Shown: positions 36,612 through 45,497 of the stretch, piece after piece
Numbering within the stretch: the stretch's first letter is position 1
Layout of the letters: each line of letters starts with the position of its first letter
DNA from: Desulfocapsaceae bacterium
Lineage (GTDB): Bacteria; Desulfobacterota; Desulfobulbia; Desulfobulbales; Desulfocapsaceae
DNA: 53,761 nt
Assembly (NCBI GenBank): GCA_030653035.1
Contig: JAUSAB010000067.1
Span: 1 to 53,761, forward strand
Reading direction: 5' to 3'
The notes under the pieces: model-generated
The model's input: the letters and a program-made list of their open reading frames with translations, nothing else
What the model was told of the DNA's origin: nothing
Databases searched by the model: none
Program-made: the position numbers and the translations under genes

Positions 36612-37682
36612 CTATGCCTCCTTATCCTTCGGTGCTTCCGTCAATTGCACCTGTCTCTTTTTACACGAGATCAGGCTCAGGATACCATCAGGGGCAAAGA
36701 GCATTATCAAAATCAGGATCAGCCCGAACACCGCATCGTCATAGGAACCAAAAACCCCGCGCAGGGACAGAAAATTGAGCAATACCCCCATAACCAGTGC
36801 CCCCCACAGATGAGCCATACCGCCCACCGCCACAATGGCCACATAGCGCACCGATTTCATCACCCCGGCCTCGGAAGGACCAATCCCGCCATTGAAGTGG
36901 GTGAGCAGAACCCCGGCAATGGCGGCAAAGACTGCGGAGAGGACAAAGGTCTGCAGCTTGAAACGGGAGATATTCACCCCCATGGCATCGGCGGCCTCCT
37001 CAGAACCGTGAATCGCCCGCAAGGCCCTGCCGATCCTGGAATGCATCAGATTCAGCAGGAGAAACAAACCGAACACGAGCACGCCCCAAGCAATATAATA
37101 ATTCTGCACCCGTCCGGATACATTGCCACTCACCGTAAGACCCGGCAACAGCACAAAGGGAGGCACCCCGGAGATCCCATCCGCCTGGCCAAACCAGGAC
37201 GAGGCCAAAACCAGGCGATAGATAATGATCCCGAATCCCAGGGTGGCCATGGCCAGATAATGGCCTTTCAATTTCAACACCGGAATACCGATCAACACCG
37301 CCACCCCCGCCGCCGTCAGCACCGCCAGAATCGCAGCAGCCCAAGGGAGAACCACCAGAATCTTGCCGCCATACAGATCTTTGCCCGCCGCCAACAAACC
37401 GCAGCCATTAAGGAACCGTACCAGCCATTCCTCTCGATGAGGCACGAGATTGAGGGTGGTCAGTGCGGCTGAGAGATAGCCGCCAATGGCAAAAAAACCG
37501 GCATGCCCCAGCGAAATCTGCCCGGCATAGCCCATCAGGACACAAAGCCCGATGATGAGCAGCGAATAATAGGCTGCCATGGTCATCTGTGTCAGATAGA
37601 ACTGCGTCCCCGTCCAGGTGGTCAGCAACTGAACCAGCACCACAACACCCAGCAGGGGAAGGATTGCGAGCAACCTTTTCAT
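36612..37682 (-). CDS. livM: Branched-chain amino acid ABC transporter permease LivM
   Basis: This 356 aa polytopic protein has about eight to ten hydrophobic helices. The family segments are LCVLMGYAGQISLGHAGFFAIGGYL near the N-terminus, GHYLAMATLGFGIIIYRL in the middle, and the cytoplasmic loop RIGRALRAIHGSEEAADAMG (EAA-like). Near the end are GGMAHLWGALVMG and a short basic tail. It would normally sit next to livH, but 9.5 kb separates them here, with a glycan cassette in between. It is followed closely by livG and livF. Confidence 0.94.
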   Translation of the reverse strand: MKRLLAILPLLGVVVLVQLLTTWTGTQFYLTQMTMAAYYSLLIIGLCVLMGYAGQISLGHAGFFAIGGYLSAALTTLNLVPHREEWLVRFLNGCGLLAAGKDLYGGKILVVLPWAAAILAVLTAAGVAVLIGIPVLKLKGHYLAMATLGFGIIIYRLVLASSWFGQADGISGVPPFVLLPGLTVSGNVSGRVQNYYIAWGVLVFGLFLLLNLMHSRIGRALRAIHGSEEAADAMGVNISRFKLQTFVLSAVFAAIAGVLLTHFNGGIGPSEAGVMKSVRYVAIVAVGGMAHLWGALVMGVLLNFLSLRGVFGSYDDAVFGLILILIMLFAPDGILSLISCKKRQVQLTEAPKDKEA

Positions 37683-37874
37683 GAAGTCCCATGCCCCCAG
37701 GTAGAAACAAGAATATGACCAAAAAGTCTTTGCAAGGGTTTGTCCATATTTTTCTGTAAATTTAAAGAAAGTTCCAACACGAATAATTCAAAACTTAACT
37801 TTTCCAAAAACTATTATCAACAAAACAGTTCGGCTCCACATTTTACAACCGAATCCACATTTCATAAATCAACG

Positions 37875-39017
37875 CTACATATTACCTACTGTCCCAAGAA
37901 CAGCAATAATTCTGTCTTGCTGCTGCTCGCTCAGACCTACCCAAAGAGGCAAACGAACCAAGCGCTCGGATTGATCGTTAGTCACAGCAAGAGAGCCATG
38001 TGCCCTTCCGTAACGTTGGCCGGCTGGCGACGAGTGCAAAGGTACGTAATGGAAAACAGGCCAGATATCGTTGCGTCTGAACTCATCCAGAACCATCTGT
38101 CGCTCAATCTCAGGGGAGAGCAGCACATAATACATGTGCGCGTTGTGCTGGCAGCCAACAGGCACAATGGGGCGCCGCAAAATGCCTTTGGACTCCAGCG
38201 GCTCAAGCAACTCATGATAACGTTGCCAATTGGCCAGACGCTCAGCTGTAATACGATCAGCTTCCTCGAACTGCGCCCAGAGAAAAGCGGCAATCAACTC
38301 TCCCGGCAGAAAAGAAGACCCCACTTCCTGCCAGGTGTACTTGTCCACCTCACCCCGGAAAAATCGGCTGCGATCCGTACCTTTTTCCCGGATAATCTCA
38401 GCCCGCAAGGCCAACTCAGGGTCGTTGACCAGCAAGGCCCCGCCTTCACCAGAGATTACATTTTTTGTCTCGTGGAAGCTATAGGCGCCAAGATCACCGA
38501 TGCTACCCAATGCGCGTCCCTTGTAACTGGCCATGACGCCCTGCGCTGCATCTTCCACTACCCTCAGGCCATGACGCTTGGCAATTGACATAATTGTGTC
38601 CATCTCACAGGCCACACCCGCGTAGTGAACAGGAGCAATCCCCCGGGTACGTGGCGTAATGGCAGCCTCGATCAACCGCTCATCCAGGTTCAGTGTATCT
38701 TCCCGGATATCCACGAAGACCGGTACGCCTCCTCTCAACACAAACGCATTCGCGGTGGACACAAAAGTATAGGAGGGCATGATAACCTCATCTCCCGGCT
38801 GAATATCCAGCAACAAGGCAGCCATTTCCAGGGCTCCAGTACAAGAGTGGGTCAACAAGGCCTTACTGCAACCAGTACTCTCCTCCAGCCACCCATGGCA
38901 ACGCTTGGTAAACGGACCATCACCAGCCAGGCGTCCATTAAAATGGGCCTCGGCGATATAATACAGTTCCTTGCCCGTCATGTGTGGCCAGTTAAATGGG
39001 ATCAGCTTTTCTTTCAT
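37875..39017 (-). CDS. wecE: dTDP-4-amino-4,6-dideoxygalactose transaminase (WecE/RffA type)
   Basis: This 380 aa PLP-dependent aminotransferase of the DegT/DnrJ/EryC1/StrS family should convert a dTDP-4-keto-6-deoxyhexose to its 4-amino sugar, using glutamate. The PLP lysine is K185 in SFHETKN. Asp156 and Gln159 in EDAAQG sit on the cofactor ring. Blocks AGDGPFTKRC, DIQPGDEVIMPSYTFVSTAN, PVHYAGVACEMD, REKGTDRSRFFRG and VDKYTWQEVGSS match WecE strongly from memory. The N-terminus starts four bases inside the 3' end of the preceding gene. It is last in the cassette. No dTDP-sugar synthesis (rml) genes lie here, so the precursor must come from elsewhere. Confidence 0.92.
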   Translation of the reverse strand: MKEKLIPFNWPHMTGKELYYIAEAHFNGRLAGDGPFTKRCHGWLEESTGCSKALLTHSCTGALEMAALLLDIQPGDEVIMPSYTFVSTANAFVLRGGVPVFVDIREDTLNLDERLIEAAITPRTRGIAPVHYAGVACEMDTIMSIAKRHGLRVVEDAAQGVMASYKGRALGSIGDLGAYSFHETKNVISGEGGALLVNDPELALRAEIIREKGTDRSRFFRGEVDKYTWQEVGSSFLPGELIAAFLWAQFEEADRITAERLANWQRYHELLEPLESKGILRRPIVPVGCQHNAHMYYVLLSPEIERQMVLDEFRRNDIWPVFHYVPLHSSPAGQRYGRAHGSLAVTNDQSERLVRLPLWVGLSEQQQDRIIAVLGTVGNM

Positions 39018-41311
39018 TTTGTCGATACTCCTTTACTGACCAAATTTCCTTTTCTTTGCCAAACTTTGAATCCCAATAATGCCAGCAAAAACAACCAGAA
39101 GAAGTGAGCAATCCATGCATAACGGGCATACGGTTTAAATTCCAGCCGTACCCGCTGTACGTCTTGAGGCAAAAGCACGCCTTGAAACACACCATTAATC
39201 ACTGTGGTTTTGGCAGGTACCCAGCTGGACTGATCAAATACTTGAGCCTGCCAGTCACGATGGAACTTTTGACTCAAAACCAGTACGGATGGCACCCCTG
39301 TTTTCACCTCAAACTCCAGCAAATCACCCTGATCCAATTGTTTGGAGGGGACATGTCTTGGCAGTAGTCGAGGGTCAACCATTTGAAGACCATCCGCACC
39401 GCTGCTTGCCGATGGGATAATTTGAAGACTATTGCCCATACGCGAAATCACCTTGTAAAGGTAAACACCAGACACCACTCCCAAATACTCCAAATTTTTA
39501 TGTGTGAGCTTCGTCGGCGACAACATCAAACTAATATCGCTCATCCAAAACATAGCACTGTTATAATCCGGAGAAATGGCCCCATTCCAACGGCCATAAG
39601 TTTTCATCTCTCCACCCAGTGCCTTGATCAACGTGTGATAACGTCGTGATGACAGGCTGTTGTAGCTATGCACAGAGGCGATCCCCAAGCCTGCATTGAG
39701 ATTAGGCGGCAAAACCGATATGCCCGGCGCAGCGACAGCAAAACGTGAACCTGTTGGCAGATTTGCCCGCACCTTCTCGACCAGAGGTGATGTAATTGCA
39801 ATCTGCGTCAGATCTTGGCGAAGCATCAACGGATAGGAGATCGTTGCCAGGACCATGACCAGGGCGGCAATCAACAGCACAGGACAAGTTGTTTGATGCT
39901 GGGCTGCAAGCAATCCAACCAGAATCAACATGACCAGCACCATCCCCCAACGAATTGGGATCGCCTGAGTAAGACCGAAGCCCAGCCCAATTGCAAGTAC
40001 CGCCACAACACTCGCTACGGCAATCCACACCACCCGTGAAAGTTCTCCTGACATTGACCGTTTAACGAGTGCATCGGCGCCATAAGCAACGATGATCGTG
40101 AGAGGCAACATGATACTACCCAATGGAGTGCTACGGGATAAGTTGAAACCAAAGTATTTAACACCCAGCACATAGAGCGGATGAATAAAGGCGAGCAAAC
40201 AGAGTACCAGGATAACCAACCACCACCCCCAAGTTCGCCTGAAGGAAACAAGCAGGCCAATGACTGCGAAGAATATAACCAAAGGCGTGACGCTGACGCC
40301 GTTATAAATAAATGGATAGTTAGCCTCAACAGGATTCCCGAACAGCTCAGGCATGGTGGTCAATACAAAAAAACGCAACGCCTCAGCTAACGAACCTATT
40401 TTAGGGAGCACCACAGTAAAAAAAGAAGGATCTGGAGCAACGCGCGCGGATTCTGCGGAGAGGTTCGCCAAATCGATATACACCGGCAAGGCAAGAGCGG
40501 CGCCTACAATCAAAGCACTCGCGGAAAGCGCCATAAACTTACCGACTTCAAGCAACCCAAGTTGCTGTTTACGGCAAGCCAGGTACAGGCCATAGCCAGC
40601 CAAGATATAGGCGTGAAAGACCACTGGCTGCGGGTAGGCGGTCATCAATAAGCTGTAAGCACTGAATGCCAGGAAGCTCCAACCAACAAGGTCCGGTTTT
40701 CTGGCTAAACGGGTAACAGCCCACAACGCACCAGCAGCCCAGCACCATATCGTGGGAAACATAGGGAATGTGAGCCAAAACATGAATAACGGAGAAGCAG
40801 CCAAGCTGCCCCCGGCTATCAAGCCTGCCATTGGACTAAGGCCAATCTCTCTGCAAAAAAGGATTACAAAAACACCCGCAAAGAAACAGGTGAACAAAGA
40901 CAAGGCTGTAATAAATCGCCACGGACTATCTGTAAGATGGGCAACTGCCCATAAAGGTAAATACGCAGGACTAAACCCTGAAATCTGATAAGTCGGACGC
41001 CCTAACTCATTTTGATTGGTCCAAAGTGTTAGCCAGCTCGAACGAGCGCCTTTGAGATGCGCGTAAATTTCTGGAATGTAGCCATTTGTGAAGTCACTAA
41101 ACTTGCGATTTTCGAGTTGTGTTGCTCCAGTATTATCAGTTGCCGCGAGCTCTGAAAACTGACGATGCGGCCCAATTACTTCGCTGAAACCCCAATAAGG
41201 TAATGTTAGGATGAGAAAAAAAAACGCATAGGCTAGAGTTGCGGACCTGTAAGTTTTAAACCACACGACCTTCGATTTTATATGTTTTTTTTTCTCTTGT
41301 AAGTTATCCAC
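39014..41311 (-). CDS. Large polytopic membrane protein, GT-C-like
   Basis: This protein of about 765 aa has a dozen or more hydrophobic helices between residues 30 and 510, and a C-terminal soluble part (about 520-725) before a final helix (WIAHFFWLFLLALLG). The first loop carries DFTNGYIPEIYAHLKGARSSW, an acidic loop region of the kind seen in GT-C (YfhO- and PMT-like) glycosyltransferases. Such proteins take a lipid-phosphate sugar and transfer it outside the membrane. I cannot name the family with confidence. The start is uncertain: GTG 41311 fits the overlap with the previous gene, while TTG 41338 is possible. Confidence 0.6.
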   Translation of the reverse strand: MDNLQEKKKHIKSKVVWFKTYRSATLAYAFFFLILTLPYWGFSEVIGPHRQFSELAATDNTGATQLENRKFSDFTNGYIPEIYAHLKGARSSWLTLWTNQNELGRPTYQISGFSPAYLPLWAVAHLTDSPWRFITALSLFTCFFAGVFVILFCREIGLSPMAGLIAGGSLAASPLFMFWLTFPMFPTIWCWAAGALWAVTRLARKPDLVGWSFLAFSAYSLLMTAYPQPVVFHAYILAGYGLYLACRKQQLGLLEVGKFMALSASALIVGAALALPVYIDLANLSAESARVAPDPSFFTVVLPKIGSLAEALRFFVLTTMPELFGNPVEANYPFIYNGVSVTPLVIFFAVIGLLVSFRRTWGWWLVILVLCLLAFIHPLYVLGVKYFGFNLSRSTPLGSIMLPLTIIVAYGADALVKRSMSGELSRVVWIAVASVVAVLAIGLGFGLTQAIPIRWGMVLVMLILVGLLAAQHQTTCPVLLIAALVMVLATISYPLMLRQDLTQIAITSPLVEKVRANLPTGSRFAVAAPGISVLPPNLNAGLGIASVHSYNSLSSRRYHTLIKALGGEMKTYGRWNGAISPDYNSAMFWMSDISLMLSPTKLTHKNLEYLGVVSGVYLYKVISRMGNSLQIIPSASSGADGLQMVDPRLLPRHVPSKQLDQGDLLEFEVKTGVPSVLVLSQKFHRDWQAQVFDQSSWVPAKTTVINGVFQGVLLPQDVQRVRLEFKPYARYAWIAHFFWLFLLALLGFKVWQRKGNLVSKGVSTK

Positions 41312-41678
41312 GCGCGGCCACCACTGTTCCGAGCACAATCAACGCGATGCCCAGTATTTTTTGAAGTGTCACTGGTTCGTCCAATAACCAGCCACTCAAA
41401 AGCAAAACAATGACAAAGTTGAGGCTCATGAATGGATAGGCATGACTCAAATCGAACTTGGTCATGGCAGCCATCCATGCGAGAGAGGCCAGGAATGCCG
41501 CAAAAAAGCCAGAAAAAATTACTGGATCAAGAAGAAGTGAAAGCAGAAACTTGAGCTTCTCGAGCAAGTCTGTTGGAAGCGGGCCAAATTTCGCAATACG
41601 CAACTTAAGAATCAGTTGCCCGTAAACCGTGAAGCCTATTGTTGCGAAAATATAGAGATAATCATGAAGGCGTGACAT
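41304..41678 (-). CDS. Small four-helix EamA/SMR-like transporter (ArnE-like)
   Basis: This 124 aa protein has four hydrophobic helices, with a conserved Glu in WLLDEPVTLQKILGIALIVLGT, as in half-size DMT/EamA and ArnE/ArnF proteins. In Arn systems such a protein flips undecaprenyl-phosphate-aminoarabinose across the inner membrane. Here, next to a GT2 with membrane anchor and a GT-C-like protein, a similar flippase role is inferred. It shares its start base with the end of the beta-propeller gene and overlaps the following membrane protein gene. Confidence 0.75.
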   Translation of the reverse strand: MSRLHDYLYIFATIGFTVYGQLILKLRIAKFGPLPTDLLEKLKFLLSLLLDPVIFSGFFAAFLASLAWMAAMTKFDLSHAYPFMSLNFVIVLLLSGWLLDEPVTLQKILGIALIVLGTVVAARG

Positions 41679-42598
41679 TAACCCCGCTCCAATACAGCCA
41701 GACCAAAACCTGTTTTCCCGTATTCGTTGCCATTGTACAGCATGTAGCGTTGGCCTTTATGATCAAAAACGAATGGGTATTCGATCATTTCCGAATCCCA
41801 TCCTGTTGGGGAGACATCAATACCAACTTTATGGTCAAGTCGTTTCCACTGGCGACCATCCTCAGATTCCGCATATCCTATACGATAGGACTGCCCCCGA
41901 TAGGAGTACCACATCCTCCAGCGACCACTGTCCTTGATCACCGACGGCCGGGAGATAGCATATTCTTGATCGTTAACAAAATCTATGGCGACAAGCCCTT
42001 CTCTTTGCCAATTTATTCCATCGCGAGATTCGGCATACTTTATGTGGTATTTATGCTCCGGCTTACCCTCGCGCATTCTCCATCCAATGCAAGACAGATA
42101 CCACATACGCCAGAAATCCTCTCCCCACAAAACGCAACAGCTTGCACAGAAATGGGGTTCATGCATAGAGCGATCAACGATTGGCCCGTTCGAGTAACGT
42201 GTAAAATCATCACCCTGGGTGCTGATGGATAAACCTATTGAGTTACGAAAAGGGACAGTTACCCCCAGATTCCACCCAATATAATAAAGAAACTTTACAC
42301 CTTGATGAAAGGTAAGCCACGTTGCCATAGCGCCACTATCATCAAACTCACCAAGCTCACCTGGGGCAAGAACTGGGTTAGTAGATAATTCGAGGATCTG
42401 ATTCGGATGAGCGATGTCGATTACCGTATAACCGGTATAACTTCTATTAAATTTGTCGCGCGAGCTGAAATAGATCTTGAATAAATTATCCCCTAAACTC
42501 TCAGCAATAGGTACAGCCGCATGTGATTGCATCCATGCCGTCTCACCTGATGGGCAAAAAACGAGCCCGAGCTTCTGCCATTTCGTATTAACGATCAT
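41678..42598 (-). CDS. Glycosidase-like five-bladed beta-propeller protein
   Basis: The protein (306 aa) contains repeats of the form W-(R)-M-W-Y-(S) (FWRMWYLSC and GRWRMWYSYRG), DGINWQRE / DGRQWKRLD motifs and ESRDGIN / ESEDGRQ. These are typical of the five-bladed propellers of GH43, GH32, GH130 and related families. There is no signal peptide, so it should act inside the cell, unusual for a hydrolase; a transferase or sugar-phosphorylase role is possible. Acidic residues that could be catalytic are FDDSGAMATW and DSEMIEYP, but I cannot assign them. It overlaps neighbours by one and four bases. Confidence 0.6.
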   Translation of the reverse strand: MIVNTKWQKLGLVFCPSGETAWMQSHAAVPIAESLGDNLFKIYFSSRDKFNRSYTGYTVIDIAHPNQILELSTNPVLAPGELGEFDDSGAMATWLTFHQGVKFLYYIGWNLGVTVPFRNSIGLSISTQGDDFTRYSNGPIVDRSMHEPHFCASCCVLWGEDFWRMWYLSCIGWRMREGKPEHKYHIKYAESRDGINWQREGLVAIDFVNDQEYAISRPSVIKDSGRWRMWYSYRGQSYRIGYAESEDGRQWKRLDHKVGIDVSPTGWDSEMIEYPFVFDHKGQRYMLYNGNEYGKTGFGLAVLERG

Positions 42599-43260
42599 AT
42601 CCCTCTCAATCTCGTGCTTGGGACTCTTGAACGTTCTGTCGCTGTACCAAGGTAAACTCCTTCGGGCGCCGCATCAGCAAGCAGCAAGGCACCCGCGCCA
42701 ACCACACATTTTTCACCGATTTTGATATGATCGCGTAGAGTTGCATTTACACCAACAAAGCACTGCTCCCCAATCTCAACGCCCCCTGAAACAACGACAT
42801 GCGAGGCAATAAAGCAGTGGTCCTTGATAGTAGAGTGATGGCCGATGTGATTGCCGCTCCACAGGGTGACGTTATTGCCAATGGTGGCGAACGGTTGGAT
42901 GGTGTTGTCTTCAAAAATGAAGCAGTTCTCTCCAATACGCCCCTCATTTAAAACAGTGGCCCGGGAACTGACAAAACTGGCTAAACTGTACCCTATTGCC
43001 TTGGCCGCCAGATATTTTTCCTTCCGCACAGCATTAAGCTTAGAGTAGCTGAGGGCAACAAAAAGCTCATGTTGTTCGGGTGCATATTGTTTGGCGACTT
43101 CTTCAAAGGGGATGACCGGAAGGCCGCAGAAAGTTGTGTTCGTCAAATAGGCAGCGTCAACGGTAAAAGCAACAACTTCGTATGCTGAATCCGTGCTGAA
43201 ATAGAAATGGGCAAGCTGAGCGATATCACCAGAACCGAAGATTACTAAAGATTTTTTCAT
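42595..43260 (-). CDS. NeuD/PglD-type sugar O- or N-acyltransferase
   Basis: This 221 aa protein has an N-terminal nucleotide-binding-like beta-alpha domain (VIFGSGDIAQLAHFYF) and a C-terminal left-handed beta-helix of hexapeptide repeats (about 105-200; IGENCFIFEDNTIQ, IGNNVTLWSGNHIGHHS, VSGGVEIGEQCFVG, IKIGEKCVVGAGAL). This is the design of PglD, NeuD and similar acetyltransferases that acylate a nucleotide sugar from acetyl-CoA. The paired His in GHHST is a candidate catalytic residue. With WecE and WbqC it may help decorate the 4-amino sugar. The exact acyl group is unknown. Confidence 0.8.
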   Translation of the reverse strand: MKKSLVIFGSGDIAQLAHFYFSTDSAYEVVAFTVDAAYLTNTTFCGLPVIPFEEVAKQYAPEQHELFVALSYSKLNAVRKEKYLAAKAIGYSLASFVSSRATVLNEGRIGENCFIFEDNTIQPFATIGNNVTLWSGNHIGHHSTIKDHCFIASHVVVSGGVEIGEQCFVGVNATLRDHIKIGEKCVVGAGALLLADAAPEGVYLGTATERSRVPSTRLRGI

Positions 43261-43892
43261 GGCTGTTTTCTTACCAGAATCGTGAATTCATAAAGGTCGT
43301 AGTCGTGAAGCAAGGCCACGTTACGAGAGTAACGACGTTTACAGAGATCGAAGAGCGCACAAGGATTTGCGTAATAAAGATAGTCGCGCATCCTCTCCGC
43401 ATCGGAATAAGAGGTCAGGCAGTTAAAGGCAAAACCGAAGAGGCTGGTACGATCAAGTATGTCCAAGGTCGCTTCAAGATGAGCCCACCATTCATCATCC
43501 GATCGGCCTAAACGAACATTGAAAATACCGCTGGCGACACCATAATCGGCAGCCTGTTCCGGCTCGCTGGCGAGTACAAAGCGCGCTTTACTTGTATCCT
43601 GATTGCGCTGCTCGGCAGAACGAATCATATTCGCTGACACATCAACCCCCGCATACGAAAACGACTCATATTTCTGAGCTAAAAAATCATAGAGCGCACC
43701 ATAGCCACACCCCAGATCATTTATGGAAAAGTGATTTGAGGTATCTACAATTTTACATAGTTGCTCGAAACGCAGCATCTGACTTTCTTCGCCATTCCAA
43801 TCAACCCCTTGGGGCGTTTCACCATGTTGCGCCAGTTTAGATGTGTAGTATTCGGCAACCTCTATCAACAGGTCAGTTTTGGTTTTTTGCAT
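43257..43892 (-). CDS. SAM-dependent methyltransferase
   Basis: The protein (211 aa) has a class I methyltransferase core: motif I NDLGCGYGALYDFL, the acidic residue at the end of beta2 (YAGVDVSANMI) and a later LEATLDILDRTSLFGFAFNCL. It also has WNGEESQMLRFEQL in the N-terminal helix, seen in sugar-modifying methyltransferases. In this cassette it probably methylates the glycan or its amino-acyl group. The acceptor cannot be told from the sequence. It overlaps its neighbours by 4 and 20 bases. Confidence 0.8.
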   Translation of the reverse strand: MQKTKTDLLIEVAEYYTSKLAQHGETPQGVDWNGEESQMLRFEQLCKIVDTSNHFSINDLGCGYGALYDFLAQKYESFSYAGVDVSANMIRSAEQRNQDTSKARFVLASEPEQAADYGVASGIFNVRLGRSDDEWWAHLEATLDILDRTSLFGFAFNCLTSYSDAERMRDYLYYANPCALFDLCKRRYSRNVALLHDYDLYEFTILVRKQP

Positions 43893-44802
43893 AAATCTGC
43901 CTTACGATGGTATAAGGGCGCTGCTTAGTTTCCGAAAATATTTTGGAGAGGTAAATGCCAACCACACCTATAAAAGAGATTACCATCCCGCCAAGAAGCC
44001 AGATCGACGCCATGACCGAGGTCCAGCCGCTTAATGGTTTGGCAAGAAACATCCAGTAAATGGCCAGATAAACGATATAGAAAATCGCAATGAGAGAGAT
44101 CAATATACCGATATAGAAGATACCGACCAGTGGTGCGTTGCTAAAAGATGTTACTGAATTGACCAGCAAAGACATTTTTCGATGAAGGACATAAGTGGTT
44201 TCACTGTTACTGTGCTTTTTAATTACCTGCGGACGTTGTACAAAACCCGTGATATGCCAGAGGCCTGCCATGAAGACTTCTCTTTCCTCATGACGCAATA
44301 AGGCATTGACAAAGCGCCGAGTCATCAATCGTGACGTGACGACGTTTTCGGGAAGGGCCAAACCTGTGAGGGCTTTAAAAAAACGATAAAACAACCGCCC
44401 GCTCCAGCGTTCGAACCAACCGCCCTTACGCAGTTCTTGAACCCCATACACCACATCGCACGGGTCACTTTGCATCTGCTCGGCAAAGTTTATCAACCAT
44501 TCCGGCTCTTCTTCCAAGTCGCTGTCGATCAGAAAAACCCGTTCTCCCTTGGCATGGGCAAGACCGGTCATCATGGCCTTATGATGACCAAAGTTACGAG
44601 AGAGATCAACTACGATAACATGGCTGTCACTCTGAGTAAGTTGCACGGCAAGATCGAGACTATTGTCAGGCGACCCGTCGTTCACCAGAACAATTTCGTA
44701 ATCTTCATCCACGAGCTGCTTGGCAGCAGCACTCGCCCGTTGATAAAATTCGGTAATGTAGGGCGCAGATTGGTAGAGTGTTGCAACAATTGAAAGCCTC
44801 AT
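43873..44802 (-). CDS. Membrane-anchored family 2 glycosyltransferase (GtrB/ArnC-like)
   Basis: This 309 aa protein has a GT-A domain with [10 protein letters not shown] (near residue 40) and the DXD-like [10 protein letters not shown] (near 93), then two transmembrane helices in the C-terminal 90 residues ([38 protein letters not shown]). This is the GtrB/ArnC/DPM1-like layout, which loads a sugar from a nucleotide donor on to undecaprenyl phosphate. The block [13 protein letters not shown] at the end is typical. It is likely the committing step of the proposed periplasmic glycosylation route. Confidence 0.88.
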   Translation of the reverse strand: MRLSIVATLYQSAPYITEFYQRASAAAKQLVDEDYEIVLVNDGSPDNSLDLAVQLTQSDSHVIVVDLSRNFGHHKAMMTGLAHAKGERVFLIDSDLEEEPEWLINFAEQMQSDPCDVVYGVQELRKGGWFERWSGRLFYRFFKALTGLALPENVVTSRLMTRRFVNALLRHEEREVFMAGLWHITGFVQRPQVIKKHSNSETTYVLHRKMSLLVNSVTSFSNAPLVGIFYIGILISLIAIFYIVYLAIYWMFLAKPLSGWTSVMASIWLLGGMVISFIGVVGIYLSKIFSETKQRPYTIVRQIYAKNQN

Positions 44803-45497
44803 GAGCGGATATACCTCATGTAGCGGGGTGCGTCTTTACCGCAGTTAAACAACAAATCAAGAATGGTGACGCCGTGGGTGAATTCACCCCAGAGTTGCGG
44901 ATATTCGGGATATCCCGCGTAATCAAACCAGGTCAGCTTAATGCCGTATTCAGTAAATACGCTCTCTTCAATATAACCCTTTGCCGCAGGGCCTGAGACA
45001 TATTCCGTCCCGCCCGCCTGCTCACAAAGATCAGCCAGGCGCTCCGTCTTGCCGTCAAGCAGGGTATAATCCCAAGAATTACTGATGACCGTCTTAATGC
45101 CCAGATAATTGCACACAGCTTCAATGAAGCGGCGATTCAACCGGGTGAGTTGCGTATAAGGCTCAGCGAGGTACAGCGGCTCGAGCCATGTTGCGATTTC
45201 CTCAAAATGTGGCGCGCGGCGATAATTCTGCACCAACGCTTTCCAATGCGCTGTTGCCCAGTCTGAGCCATCAATCTCGGTATCTTTGATCTTCTGGTGA
45301 TATTTCCCCTTCACTTGCACCGGAGCAGTCAGCCATTGCACCCCCTGCGGCGTCTTGATCTGGTTACGATTACGCCAGTCGCGTCGCGTGTACTGCATGT
45401 CGTCATAGAGGATGAACTCATCCACGGCCGCAATCATGTCAAAGTACCCTTTCCAGGGAATGTAATTTGATTGTAGAATAGCAACTTTCTTCATCAC
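44799..45497 (-). CDS. WbqC-family protein
   Basis: The 232 aa protein belongs to the WbqC-like family: [17 protein letters not shown] near the N-terminus, [17 protein letters not shown], and [15 protein letters not shown]. The family occurs in O-antigen and other glycan clusters, often next to 4-amino-4,6-dideoxy sugar genes; an amino-acyl (such as glycyl) transfer to the sugar amino group has been proposed for it. Its closeness to WecE here supports a role in decorating the amino sugar, but that is inference. It overlaps both neighbours by four bases. Confidence 0.85.
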   Translation of the reverse strand: MMKKVAILQSNYIPWKGYFDMIAAVDEFILYDDMQYTRRDWRNRNQIKTPQGVQWLTAPVQVKGKYHQKIKDTEIDGSDWATAHWKALVQNYRRAPHFEEIATWLEPLYLAEPYTQLTRLNRRFIEAVCNYLGIKTVISNSWDYTLLDGKTERLADLCEQAGGTEYVSGPAAKGYIEESVFTEYGIKLTWFDYAGYPEYPQLWGEFTHGVTILDLLFNCGKDAPRYMRYIRS

